From Coemansia sp. RSA 1804 (taxonomy: Eukaryota > Kickxellomycota > Kickxellomycetes > Kickxellales > Kickxellaceae): a DNA stretch of 64,000 nucleotides. This document shows, piece after piece, positions 1 to 9,435 of the stretch. The notes below the pieces were generated by a model that saw only the letters and a list, made by a program, of their open reading frames with translations, made no database searches and had not been told where the DNA came from. Location of the stretch: assembly GCA_027578815.1 (NCBI GenBank), contig JANBTH010000001.1, positions 62,001 to 126,000 of the forward strand. The letters are read 5' to 3'. How positions within the stretch are numbered: the stretch's first letter is position 1; every line of letters starts with the position of its first letter. Made by a program: the position numbers and the translations under genes.

Positions 1-186
1 GATAAAAAAGAATACAAAAGTTTTACAGAGGTTAGTGGTGGTAAAGTAACTGCACCACCTAGAGGAACTGCACAAAATAACCCTAGAAATGGGACACAGG
101 AAGGATATACTAGATTAGGCCATACACAATTACGTCCATCCGTTGGAGCACGTATACGCTCCTCAGAGTCAGGTGCCAGTAGTTAA
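1..186 (+). CDS. 3' end of an unidentified AT-rich gene (5' end outside window)
   Basis: Frame 1 is open from the first base to a TAA at 184-186 and gives the last 61 residues of a protein. The tail is hydrophilic and apparently disordered, rich in Gly, Ser, Thr, Arg and Asn, for example GGKVTAPPRGTAQNNPRNGT. No domain is recognisable. Codons favour A/T in the third position, unlike the long GC-rich genes further right and like the small genes at 727, 8008 and 24173. An AATAAA lies about 50 bases after the stop and fits a polyadenylation signal. Coding status rests on composition and an uninterrupted frame only, so I am moderately sure it is real. I propose no function. Confidence 0.45.
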   Translation, partial: DKKEYKSFTEVSGGKVTAPPRGTAQNNPRNGTQEGYTRLGHTQLRPSVGARIRSSESGASS

Positions 187-726
187 TTCACCTGGTTTAG
201 CATAATTCCAAAGGTAGTACTCACCAGTGCAACAGAGAATAAATATTTATGTATAATTTCAGAGTGTAGCTGAAGAAAAATAAAAGACACTACCTCAACC
301 TCATGTATCCCTTGTATCTCTAGGCACAGAGAGTACATGTTTGGAGCACGCAAACAATAAAGTTTTATAGTTTTTTCATTTTCATTTTTGCTTGGTTAGT
401 GTAAATTGAAAGAGGAAAATAAAAGGCTGACATACCAGCTGACACGTAGGCTTACTAGAGTGGAAGTGTATAAATTTGGAAAATAGATATGGATGGGAGA
501 GACAAGGTGACCACGGAAATAAATGACAGGTAACGTGTGTGCAAAGAGGCAGGGATGATCGTTTTATTTTATTTCTATTTTCTAAAAGTAAGCCAGTATA
601 GTTGGAATATAAAAACACAATATCCAGCCGGTTTGTTCTTTTTTCTTTTCTTGTAATTTCATTTATAGCAATACTTTTCTAAGCAATATAGGCATATCTA
701 TCAATTCTAATTCACCATAAAGATTA
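187..726. other. Spacer, no gene seen
   Basis: AT-rich spacer of 540 bases with an AATAAA near 239 just after the upstream stop. It has T-rich and A-rich runs but no convincing frame, RNA gene or repeat. A possible 3' splice site (ATTTATAG, around 661-668) lies shortly before the 727 ORF and could mark a 5' leader intron. Confidence 0.5.
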
Positions 727-1086
727 ATGCCACCCAGCATAAAAGGAATACTAAGAAATAGCGGGGGTAATCCATCGAGTTCAGAGCCAGCAGATAGGAA
801 CACGGCAAATGGCTCTCCCAATCGAGAATCAGGTAAACATATCCAAATTAAAGATCCACGGTATGAATATGTTCCACAAGGAAGTGGAGGGCCTGAACTC
901 CAATACATTCCTGCCAGCAAAGAAATCGGGTCTTTTTCGCATCATCATAGCACACGGTCTTCTACAAGTCGACCAAAGATTGTAGAAACTGCACCTAGAC
1001 CCAAACCCAAACCTAAACCTAAGAAAAAGATACCCGCCGATGATAATGTGAGTTATTTGATTTTTGATACAAGGCCACCACGGTAA
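727..1086 (+). CDS. Small disordered protein with an inhibitor-2-like KGILRN motif
   Basis: A 119-residue product starting MPPSIKGILRNSGG. The segment IKGILRN resembles the IKGILKN motif near the N-terminus of protein phosphatase 1 inhibitor-2/Glc8 proteins, where it contacts PP1. That family fact is established; the link here is inference from seven residues. The rest is Ser/Pro/Arg-rich, with a KP repeat followed by lysines (residues about 93-102) and a hydrophobic C-terminal patch (YLIFDTRPPR). The other inhibitor-2 signatures, such as an RVxF-type segment or the C-terminal HYNE-like helix, are not visible, so this may be only a fragment or a coincidence. A/T-ending codons match the neighbouring small gene at 1-186. 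It is most likely a real small gene. Confidence 0.5.
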   Translation: MPPSIKGILRNSGGNPSSSEPADRNTANGSPNRESGKHIQIKDPRYEYVPQGSGGPELQYIPASKEIGSFSHHHSTRSSTSRPKIVETAPRPKPKPKPKKKIPADDNVSYLIFDTRPPR

Positions 1087-1192
1087 AGGAGGAGTTTGTA
1101 GTAGCATTTATTTCCTTGGCTCCAGGCTAAACACCCGTTAATAAGGGAGGTAAGAGTAGCATTTCTATTCCAGCTTTTTTTTTTTGTTTTTT

Positions 1193-1224
<32 letters not shown>

Positions 1225-1674
1225 GTGAATAACGAGTATAGAAGACGGTTTTAAAGCAACCATAAAAGCGGGGGGGAAAGCATCACGATGCAGGTGAAAT
1301 GAGTTGCTTTTTTCAGATTCCAAAATTAGAAACGATCTTTTTTTTGTCTCCCTATTCTATTTTAGAGTGAATAAGAACTTTCTTGATGGCTGGTTGTCTT
1401 ATTTTGGAACAATGTAAAAGCAACAACAACACATGGACATGGGTCAAGAGAAAGGGGAGGGGGTGTCTGTTGCATTTGGAGCATCGCTCCTTGATGTTTC
1501 TTTTTCTCATTCACCTCTTCTTTTTCCGCCACCATAACCACTTTTTTTATTCTGTACTTTTTTTTCTTTCTCCCTACTTCCTTTCATTTTTTACTTGATT
1601 GCCACTGGGTATACTCAAAAAAAAAGCTCCGCCCCTTGCCGCAGGAAAACAAAGAACAGAGAGAGAAGTAAAGA
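1087..1674. other. Spacer with hexanucleotide repeat and CT-rich leader
   Basis: Contains a perfect (TTGCTG)5 microsatellite at 1195-1224, a short G run near 1268, and a strongly pyrimidine-rich plus-strand tract at about 1490-1610 directly upstream of the gene at 1675. The tract resembles the CT-rich leaders seen before other GC-rich genes here. No coding frame is convincing. Confidence 0.5.
1195..1224. repeat. (TTGCTG)5 microsatellite
   Basis: Five perfect copies of TTGCTG in a non-coding spacer. Confidence 0.95.
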
Positions 1675-3561
1675 ATGTCGGCTTCCGCGCACGAGGCCTA
1701 CCAGCCAGACCAGCAGGCGCAGATAAGGATGCCGCAGGCGCCCGAGACGATGATGATGGGGATGGGAGGTGGGCCGCCGCAATCGGGGGACGGCGCAAGC
1801 AACAACGGAAGCAGCATCCAGCAGGCGCAGCAGGCGCACCTGTTCCGGCACGCATCGCTGCTGCGGGACAAGAGCCTGGCGTTCAACAGAGCCAAGGAGA
1901 GCGCAAACGCAGCGGCAACGGCGGCACCCGTTGCAGTGGAGGAGGAGGAGGAGGGGGGCCAGGCGGCACCGTATGTCGAGAACTGCGTGCCGGTGTTCGA
2001 GGTCGGGTACTGGATGAACTTTGGCAACTTCGGGTCGATCCGGCAGCAGCACGAGAAGTACAAGACGCAGGTGCGCACGCTCAGCGTGTGGAACCTGCCG
2101 GTGGAGTCGGCGTACGGCGCCGACGTGGCAGCGTGCTTGAATCTCGGGTGGCCGGGCGCCACGCACGTGGAGCTCGAGTACAGCACGTGGGAGCCGGAGC
2201 CGAACAAGTACAGCATCAGCTGGCACCGGATCCTCTGCGAGTCCGGGGCGTTCCCCCGACTGGTGGACTACCGCGTGTGGCAGATGCTCCCGGCCCGGCT
2301 GGAAGTGTTCTCGGTGCACAAGTTCAAGACGGTGCAGGAGCGCAACCAGGCCACCGACATCATTGCGCAGGTGCCGGAGCTGCTGGCGCCGACGCCGGCG
2401 GTGCAGCAGTTCTACGAGCACCGGTGCAGGTACCTGGAGCACGTGGTGATGTCGATGGACTCGATGAACAAGGCCGAGACGTACACCAAGTACAAGTACC
2501 TGACGCTGGCGCTGGCCACGCCGGTGCTTGCGCCGCGCACGCTGACGATCGTCAACTGTCGGCTGAAGCACATCCGCGCCATCTTCAACTGCATCGACCG
2601 CAACGCGCTGGGGCTGCCGACCACGCAGCTGCACTACCAGCCGGGCGCGCTGGAGCTCGGGCAGGGCCTGCAGCACCTGCATCTGAAGATGACCAGCCTG
2701 TACGATGAGCTGACGGGGCTGCCGATCTCGGCCACGCGGTTCCCGGCGCTCACCAGCCTGATCATCGAGCACTCGCCGGCGCTGGACAACTCGCTGCCCG
2801 ACGGCGAGAAGTTCGGGCAGCTGTGGGATGCGCGGTGGGGCGCCATGAAGCGGCTGCAGCTGCCGTTCTTCAGCGACCAGCATCTGGCGCTGGTTGTCAA
2901 GTACATGCCGGCGCTGGAGATCCTGTCGGTGATTCCGGCGCCCGGATTCGAGGCCGGCGACGAGTATCCGGATGCGCTGGGCGCCGCCACCGTGGTCAAG
3001 CTGGCCACGCAGCTGCCGGCGCTGCGGCACCTGGAGCTGCGGTCGATGCTGCGCTTCAAGGGGAAGAAGCCAATCAACCTGGGCGACCAGGTTGCGCTGG
3101 CACTCAAGCGCCCACCAGCTGCCGCGCGCCCCGACCTGCGCCTGTTTGCCGCGCCCTGCGTGCACATGGACTTCGTGTCGGTGCTCAAGCTGCTGACGTG
3201 GCTGCCGGGCATCGAGCAGCTCGAGTTCCAGCTGCCCGACGCCCACGCCGTCATTCCCTCCGTCACGCCCGGCGCCTCGCTCCCGCCCGTCGCGCACAAC
3301 CTCGACGGCTACGCCTGGCCCGACGAGAAGAAGAGGTTCGCCGACCTCTTTGCTGCCAAGCCGCATCCGCTGCAGTCGATGATCATCACCGGCTACCACC
3401 CAGACCTGCATTCGGCGGCCGTCACCGACTTCCTGGCGCTCTTCAAGGACCTCGACTCGCTGGCCTTCACCTCCATTGCGCGCGAGGACCACGAGAACAT
3501 CGACCAGCTGGCCGGCGTGCTGACTGCGCTCAACCCCGACCTCGACGTAGCCATTGTGTGA
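1675..3561 (+). CDS. Orphan leucine-rich, repeat-like protein (628 residues)
   Basis: A single GC-rich open frame beginning at an ATG (1675) preceded by a CT-rich leader. Residues 1-95 are low complexity (Gln, Ala, Met/Gly, an acidic EEEEEG run). From about residue 100 onward the protein shows recurring hydrophobic strand/helix units of the type LxxLxLxxxxxxxxxLPxLxxLxI, for example FPALTSLIIEHSPALDNSL and LPALRHLELRS. This fits a degenerate leucine-rich-repeat solenoid such as those in fungal F-box/LRR proteins, but I see no F-box and no perfect LRR consensus. It ends 92 bases from the convergent MRC1 stop. Strong GC bias leaves the antisense frame open for about 650 codons, which I treat as a shadow. 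Function unknown. Confidence 0.8.
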   Translation: MSASAHEAYQPDQQAQIRMPQAPETMMMGMGGGPPQSGDGASNNGSSIQQAQQAHLFRHASLLRDKSLAFNRAKESANAAATAAPVAVEEEEEGGQAAPYVENCVPVFEVGYWMNFGNFGSIRQQHEKYKTQVRTLSVWNLPVESAYGADVAACLNLGWPGATHVELEYSTWEPEPNKYSISWHRILCESGAFPRLVDYRVWQMLPARLEVFSVHKFKTVQERNQATDIIAQVPELLAPTPAVQQFYEHRCRYLEHVVMSMDSMNKAETYTKYKYLTLALATPVLAPRTLTIVNCRLKHIRAIFNCIDRNALGLPTTQLHYQPGALELGQGLQHLHLKMTSLYDELTGLPISATRFPALTSLIIEHSPALDNSLPDGEKFGQLWDARWGAMKRLQLPFFSDQHLALVVKYMPALEILSVIPAPGFEAGDEYPDALGAATVVKLATQLPALRHLELRSMLRFKGKKPINLGDQVALALKRPPAAARPDLRLFAAPCVHMDFVSVLKLLTWLPGIEQLEFQLPDAHAVIPSVTPGASLPPVAHNLDGYAWPDEKKRFADLFAAKPHPLQSMIITGYHPDLHSAAVTDFLALFKDLDSLAFTSIAREDHENIDQLAGVLTALNPDLDVAIV

Positions 3562-3653
3562 GCCCAAGTTACCTTCATTTATCCCACCTATCCCTTTTCT
3601 TTATTGTGCTACTTAATCCATCGGCGCTTGCTTGGCCAGCTGCCTCCAAACAT

Positions 3654-6600
3654 CTACTCCTTCTGCTGCCTGTGCGCCGCATCCACCGCGCCGCCATTCG
3701 CCCGCTTTGTGCTGGCCCCCACCAGCGCCGGACCCGCTCGCTTCAGCACCGTCCGCGGCGCTGGCCACGCGCCCGACTGCCGCACGCCGTCGGCGCCGGA
3801 CAATGACGACGACGATGCCATCAGCGTCTGGCGCCGCACAATGAGCCGCTCCACCGAGACCGACGTAAACATGTCGCCATCCACGTCGCCGCCATCCGCG
3901 TCGTAGAGCGGCAGACTGGTGGCCGCCGCGTCGCTGGCAGCTCTTGGCGGCCCAGCAATGCGACTGCCGGCGCCTCCATCCTCGTTGTCGTCGGACTCCG
4001 TCTCGCTGTCGGCGCGTCTGCGCATGCGCGCCAGCTGCCGCTGCACGGCGCCGGCCACGGCGTGGTCGTCCACCCGTTCCTCCAGCTCAAACCCGTCGGC
4101 CTCCGACGCGAATCCGTCGTCATCGGTATCGGCATATCCGCCACGGCTCTCGTCGGCCGAGTCGCCGCCGCCGCCATTGCCAAGCGATGCTCCCCGCATC
4201 AGCGCCGCCTGCGCAAAGGCCGCGGTCTCCGGGTTCTTCGCGATCTCCGCCAGACTGGCGTCGTGGATCTCGCGCGCCAGGAGCCGCCGACGCTGGCGCA
4301 GCCTCTCCTCCATGCGCTCGGCTCTAGTCTGCCGGTCGTTGTAGTCCTCCTCATCCGCCAGCGCAAACCCCGTGCGTCCGCCGCCTGCCGCCGACCGGTT
4401 CCGCAGCCTCCCCGTTGCGATGTCTTTGGCCAGGTCGCGGATGTCCCGCTCGTCCTGGTCCAGCTCCTGCTGCCGATGCAGGTCCCGGATCGCCTGGTCC
4501 GCCTCCCTGTTCTCCGCCACGTCGTTGTTGATCATCGGGTCCGCAAGCAGCGCCGCCTCCTCCTCATCCGTATTTAGCTCCTCCTCCTCCTCTTCATCGC
4601 TGTTGTTCTGTCTGCTGGCTTTGGTGCCGCTGCTGGCTCCTTCGCCCCAGTTGAACTTGCCGCCCGCGCCCCTGTCACCCGCCTCGCCGTCGCTGTCGGT
4701 GCTCTCGCCTTCCTCGGCCTCGGCAACAACAAACTCCGTGCGGATTGCCCGTTTCTTCGTCCGACTCAGACGGCCGTCTCCTTTGCCTGCGCTGTCCCCG
4801 GCTGCCGCTCGGTTGCCGCCTCCGCGCCGGATGTACCGCCGTCCGCCGGGAACCGCATTCCCGGCCCGCTGTGGTAAGCCATCAACGCTCTCCTCCTCGC
4901 CGCCATCCTCTGAAGGCTGGGGCTCGGCGTTTCTCGGCAGCGCAGGCGAGTGCAAGGACGCCTTGATATTATCATCGTCACCGGCAATACCGTTGTCGAT
5001 GCTCTCGTCAGATCCCTGCTGATCGGGCACACCCAGCGCCCTGCGCACCATCGTGGGGAGCACCGAGTCGCCATCCCCACAGCCGTCCTCCGTTGCGTCG
5101 GCCGTGGCCACCGTGAGCTGGGCTGTAAGCTGCGTCTCCTGCTCCGTCGCCTGAGTGGGCGGCTGCTGCTGGCTCTGCTGTGGTGTCAAATCAGCGGCAC
5201 CACCCGGCTCGCGGTCGGCTGCTGGGTCAGAAGGATGCTGCTGCGACCCAAACAGACGAGCATCCGCTGCGTCGTCCATGGAGGGAAACAGCTGGGTCGG
5301 CCCAACACCAAAGTCCATGACGGAGTCCTGGCTGTTCTGCTGTGGCAGGGGGTCGGGCGTCATCAGCAGCGAGTCCTGCGTGTTGAGCTGATCAACCTGC
5401 GACGACAGCAGGTGCAGGGGGTCCTGGGACGCAGTTAGCATGTCCGCCTCGCCCTGCGCGCTTGGCATCGAGAGGTCTGGCCGCGGCGGCTCTAGCCTTG
5501 GCAACGACCCATCCGCCTCGCTCCTGCCACTGTTGGCGGTGGCGGTGGTTGGCTTGGCCACGGGCATCTTGAACATGCTGAGGAACTTGGCCTTGCTTGC
5601 GGCCGCCGGCTTCTCTATTGCTGCTGCCGCCGCTTCCCTTGGCTGTGGGCCATCGTCCTCGTCGTCAGAAACAACCGCGGCTCTAATCTTGCGCGAAATA
5701 GCAGCAGCGGGTTCCTCTGCCTCCATCGCCCCGTCGCCGCCATCGGAGCTCACCAGATCCTCCTCGCCCTCGTCCTCAGTTCCACCATCGCTGCCCATTG
5801 CAACATCTGCATCCGAGCCACTTCCTGCATCACCATCGTCGCCGTCATCCTCGGCCTTGACATCCAGAGCAGCTGCTGTACCGCTGATTCGGACCGCCCG
5901 CTTCTGGGGCTTTTGAGGCGTTGCCGTCTCCTTCGCGTACACCGCGTCAAGAAGCGCTTTATTCAGATCCCTAAGCGCATGCTTTCCGCCCGTGCGCTGC
6001 GTCCCATGCGACTCGGCCGTGTTCCCCATGGTGAGGTGGATCGGCTGCGACCCGTGCTTTAGAAAAGACTCAAGCTGGCTACCACCACCAGGCTCTTGTT
6101 TGCTTTGTTGCAGTGGCTTTGGTGCCACCGCTTTTTTTGGTTTGAGAGTACCAGAAGGACCATCGCCGTCGTTGTCAACAATACTCAGCTCGTAATCCTC
6201 GCCATCCGAGTCGTGCTGCAGCAACCCGGCCACCTTCACAGCACTGCTGCCAGCGCGAGCCAGCGCGGCATTGATCTTCTTCCGTCTCAAGTGGAAATAC
6301 GCTTTCTGTCCCACCATTTCGTCGAACCTTGCCAGAAACCCGCCGAGCTCCAGCGGCCGTGTGAACTCCATCGGGTCGACTGTCACCGCGGTCTCGCGTA
6401 TAAGCCGCGCGGACTCCTCGTGGATCCTCGCCATCGCCGCCTTCGATGCCGCGCGCGCCTTGGCGGCCTCGGCGTTTGGGTCCTTGGGCTTCGGTTGCTG
6501 CTGCTGCTGTTGCTGGCGGCGGCGGCGTTGCTGTTTCTTTTTATCCGCAGGCGGTTTGGTTTCTTCGGTAAGTTTGGTGTTGGAGACATCGAGCGAAGCC

Positions 6601-7091
6601 TTTCGTTCAGTAGAAGGAGTGGCGGAGTCAGCCCCGGACTCGGACTCGGACTCGGAGTCTATGCGCAACGATGCAAGCGACGATACCTGTCGCTTAGTTG
6701 CTGGTGTTCGCACAACGTCATCGTTATCGTCGCTGTCCGAGGACGACGGGTCGTTCTCAGACACCTTTTTAGCCATGCGGCGCGCCATGGCCAGCCGCGC
6801 AACAGCACTCGTTTTAGCTGGGCTCTTGCGATGCGTGCTGGCGCTCTGCGGAATAGACAAAGGATGCTCAGCGCTGGTGTCTGGGATAATCGGTGCTGCT
6901 GGCCTGGACACCGCTGTATCATTCACCTCGTTGTTGGAATCACCGTCGTCGTCATCGTCGGAGCCAAGCAGCTGGTCGAGCGGGTTGAATCTATTTGAAT
7001 GCTTTGGTCTGGACGTCTCCTCAGTGCTGTCGATCAGCGTCGATGTGCCCAAGTTGAGGTCTATGGCAGAAGCTATCTCCGGTCCATCCAT
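3654..7091 (-). CDS. MRC1: Mrc1/claspin-like replication checkpoint mediator
   Basis: An intronless 1145-residue acidic protein. Mrc1/claspin travels with the replication fork and carries the ATR/Mec1 signal to the effector kinase. Supporting features: an SQ/TQ cluster at about residues 540-670 (TASQD, LSSQV, LNTQD, QNSQD, GPTQL, FGSQQ, ETQL), the expected Mec1/ATR phosphorylation block; and, at about residues 840-960, an MRC1-type conserved region with an acidic run, ADEEDYND, then ERMEERLRQRRRLL followed by a helix ending near NPETAAFAQA. Length is close to yeast Mrc1 (about 1100). The ATG at 7091 gives MDGPEIASAIDL; the frame stays open upstream (ATG-less and hydrophobic, probably leader), so I chose this start. 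A poly-Q/Lys/Arg basic stretch lies near residue 190. It converges on the 1675 gene. The call is family-level and fairly secure. Confidence 0.85.
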   Translation of the reverse strand: MDGPEIASAIDLNLGTSTLIDSTEETSRPKHSNRFNPLDQLLGSDDDDDGDSNNEVNDTAVSRPAAPIIPDTSAEHPLSIPQSASTHRKSPAKTSAVARLAMARRMAKKVSENDPSSSDSDDNDDVVRTPATKRQVSSLASLRIDSESESESGADSATPSTERKASLDVSNTKLTEETKPPADKKKQQRRRRQQQQQQQPKPKDPNAEAAKARAASKAAMARIHEESARLIRETAVTVDPMEFTRPLELGGFLARFDEMVGQKAYFHLRRKKINAALARAGSSAVKVAGLLQHDSDGEDYELSIVDNDGDGPSGTLKPKKAVAPKPLQQSKQEPGGGSQLESFLKHGSQPIHLTMGNTAESHGTQRTGGKHALRDLNKALLDAVYAKETATPQKPQKRAVRISGTAAALDVKAEDDGDDGDAGSGSDADVAMGSDGGTEDEGEEDLVSSDGGDGAMEAEEPAAAISRKIRAAVVSDDEDDGPQPREAAAAAIEKPAAASKAKFLSMFKMPVAKPTTATANSGRSEADGSLPRLEPPRPDLSMPSAQGEADMLTASQDPLHLLSSQVDQLNTQDSLLMTPDPLPQQNSQDSVMDFGVGPTQLFPSMDDAADARLFGSQQHPSDPAADREPGGAADLTPQQSQQQPPTQATEQETQLTAQLTVATADATEDGCGDGDSVLPTMVRRALGVPDQQGSDESIDNGIAGDDDNIKASLHSPALPRNAEPQPSEDGGEEESVDGLPQRAGNAVPGGRRYIRRGGGNRAAAGDSAGKGDGRLSRTKKRAIRTEFVVAEAEEGESTDSDGEAGDRGAGGKFNWGEGASSGTKASRQNNSDEEEEEELNTDEEEAALLADPMINNDVAENREADQAIRDLHRQQELDQDERDIRDLAKDIATGRLRNRSAAGGGRTGFALADEEDYNDRQTRAERMEERLRQRRRLLAREIHDASLAEIAKNPETAAFAQAALMRGASLGNGGGGDSADESRGGYADTDDDGFASEADGFELEERVDDHAVAGAVQRQLARMRRRADSETESDDNEDGGAGSRIAGPPRAASDAAATSLPLYDADGGDVDGDMFTSVSVERLIVRRQTLMASSSSLSGADGVRQSGAWPAPRTVLKRAGPALVGASTKRANGGAVDAAHRQQKE

Positions 7092-8007
7092 TGTCGCTGC
7101 TAGTGTTGTTGGTGTTTTGAAGTAAATAAGTGAGAGAAAGAAAAGGGTGCTAAATGTGAAAGAAGTGAATAATTTAAAAGTGGAAAAAGACTTGGAGAGA
7201 ATTGAGAGAAGTCGCCTGTTGTTGTCCTGTTCAAAAGCCCAGCAATCACAACACGCACGGAACAAAAAAGAAGCAGTAGCAAAAGCGCGTCATTGTGCAC
7301 GCGTATTTTTCTCTTTTTTGATCGACAAGCGCGTTTGGCCAACAATCATTTCAGCGGACGCGTGTGCAGATTGCATTTTAAAGTTCTGCGTTTAAATTTC
7401 CAGCAGCACCTAACAACTTGACAGTCAATGACTGCTATATAACAACTGCTGCCACACCAGTGTAAACAATAAAGGTTTATAGATAGTGCTGATACTTGAA
7501 GCGCAATATCCATCAATTTATAAACATGTTCTCTTTTTGCGTGTAAACCAGTTTTTTAAATATATTGCTAAAAAGAGAAACTTCACGTATAGAATTTATC
7601 CATCTTGAGCTTTTACAAATTATGTAAAATATCAGAGAAATATAAAATACAATAGAAATGCAAAAATGGTTAAACTGCTAAAACATTGTAATTCCACAAA
7701 ACAACCGCCTTACAAGAGTAAAACAGTTTTTATTGAAGCCTCCACAAGAATTTTAATTACTGTGAAAGGGTTTACATTGCTTCTTTATTCGTAAAAATGC
7801 TAAACATTAGCTGTTTATGACTAAAAATTATTTCACTAAATATAGATTTGAGTGCAAAAACAAACTACCAATTACTACCACAGATAATGTGCTGACAGAA
7901 AGGAAAACAAACTAAAGATGTTTTTATATCCTCAATCCTGTTGAATAGAGCGCATATACTCGTTTCAAGTAAAAGTTTGCTCTCGTTACTCAATTGTTAT
8001 TATTTTT
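7092..8007. other. AT-rich spacer, nothing seen
   Basis: About 900 bases, increasingly AT-rich from 7400 onward. It probably contains the MRC1 promoter and leader at its left end; the minus strand is pyrimidine-rich at about 7090-7200. No repeat, RNA gene or coding frame is convincing. Confidence 0.5.
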
Positions 8008-8412
8008 CTAATCTTTAAATATAAATTTAGCTTGGGTTGTAACATAATTTTTTGCTTTAGTTTTGGTACTTATTTCACCAGCTTCAAGTTTTTCTAATGC
8101 ATCATCAAAAGAAATACCTGGATTCTTTTCTATAATCTTCTTTATTGACCTTTCTCCTATATCTTTTGCAGCTCTTATCTGTAATGGTGGAAGCTCTTTA
8201 TAAGCAAGTTTTGTCATGTTATACTTATGTCCTAATAGAGAAATCCTATAACCATTGCTTTTTTTAACTTTGCTAATCCATTTTTTATTTTCTTCTGAAT
8301 CTGGACTGGTAATTAAATGCCACTTGTCCTTGTATTCTTTGCGTTTCTTTTTTCCATTAAAGTAGGCTTTCCCTGCTTTTGATATTTGCTGGTCTGTCAA
8401 TGTAGTGGACAT
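8008..8412 (-). CDS. Small lysine-rich protein of unknown function (134 residues)
   Basis: An ATG at 8410-8412 starts MSTTLTDQQISKAGKAYFNG. The frame extends 33 codons further upstream but that part is AT-rich, hydrophobic and leader-like, so I took the second methionine. The product is strongly basic, with many lysines, and is globular in appearance: amphipathic stretches (ISFDDALEKLEAGEIST), a KKIIEKNPG turn and a C-terminal TQAKFIFKD. I do not recognise a family. Codon use is A/T-ending, unlike the GC-rich genes nearby, as for the small genes at 1, 727 and 24173. It could be a native AT-rich gene class, a gained gene, or the last exon of a longer gene; no upstream exon is evident. Confidence 0.6.
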   Translation of the reverse strand: MSTTLTDQQISKAGKAYFNGKKKRKEYKDKWHLITSPDSEENKKWISKVKKSNGYRISLLGHKYNMTKLAYKELPPLQIRAAKDIGERSIKKIIEKNPGISFDDALEKLEAGEISTKTKAKNYVTTQAKFIFKD

Positions 8413-9435
8413 TCTTGATGGTAATTCAATATTGATAGAAAAAAGAAAAACGATGTGCGAATTGAGGAATAGATGATTATAGTAGTTGGTTGTACATGGC
8501 CACATTTGCACTTTTTATATGTCAAAAAAATTTAACCATGTCATATTATTTTGAAATTATAAACATTAATATCCTTTTTATTAGCTATAAAACACAGGAT
8601 GATTACCAGATGCTTTATTAAAAATTATTGTAAAATAGGCAAGAAATGTAAATTCGAAATAGATTAGAGACATTCTGGCATTTTTATTCAAATTACAGCT
8701 AAATTAGCTACTTTCTACAATGGAAAATCCAGTCAGTAAACTATCAGCCGTTTTTTTCTTGCCCAGTTTACAGGCAATATACTTTTTTATTTCTTAGGCA
8801 AACGCTCAACGTTAAATGTCTGACCCTCATCTTTTAATTAAAAATTGAAATTTGTTGTCAGGTGCGTCTTTATTAATAATTCATGGCTACAACACTACTT
8901 ACTTTGCATTTTATTCAAATGGCCATATGGAATATATAGCATGAATGGGCTATCTGCTCGGAATGGTGTCAGCTCTCAAAAATCAAAATGTTCCAAAACC
9001 ACTACTATGTGTTTGCATTATCTGCAGTTGCACTAACATGCAAAAGCTGAACACATGTCTTATTTAAAAACAAATCTGAAGCTGCGTTTAAATAATACTT
9101 TCAAGCTTCAACATTAGATAATATATGCTTGTAACCAAGTGAAATATTTATTTGTGGCATTTTATGCTGAATAAAATAGTTTGACAGCCAAATTGAATAA
9201 GTAAAAAGCCGTCTGTTAGAAATGATATCAAGAGCGTGGTCTTCAGTGTTGGTAGTAAACGAGCGTTGTCACATGTTTGATATAGAAACCACAATGACTG
9301 TAATTTAACTCTGGATAAGGAAAAAGAAACGTGCCACATTGATATGGACACCACATGTGTGTACAGTAATACAGAACACACTTTTGTTGCTTGTAGTGCA
9401 TGCTCTGACTGGTGGAATCAAGCACGGACTCAGAC
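8413..9435. other. AT-rich spacer, nothing seen
   Basis: About 1 kb of AT-rich sequence between the 134-residue gene and the transporter relic. Only short open stretches without recognisable similarity are present. No repeats or RNA genes stand out. Confidence 0.45.

Noticed and set aside
1615..3567. Antisense open frame of about 650 codons across the 1675 gene
   Set aside because: Composition (Arg/Gln/Val/Leu-rich, no domain) is that of a GC-biased shadow; the plus-strand frame has a better start, a repeat-like structure and a proper leader.
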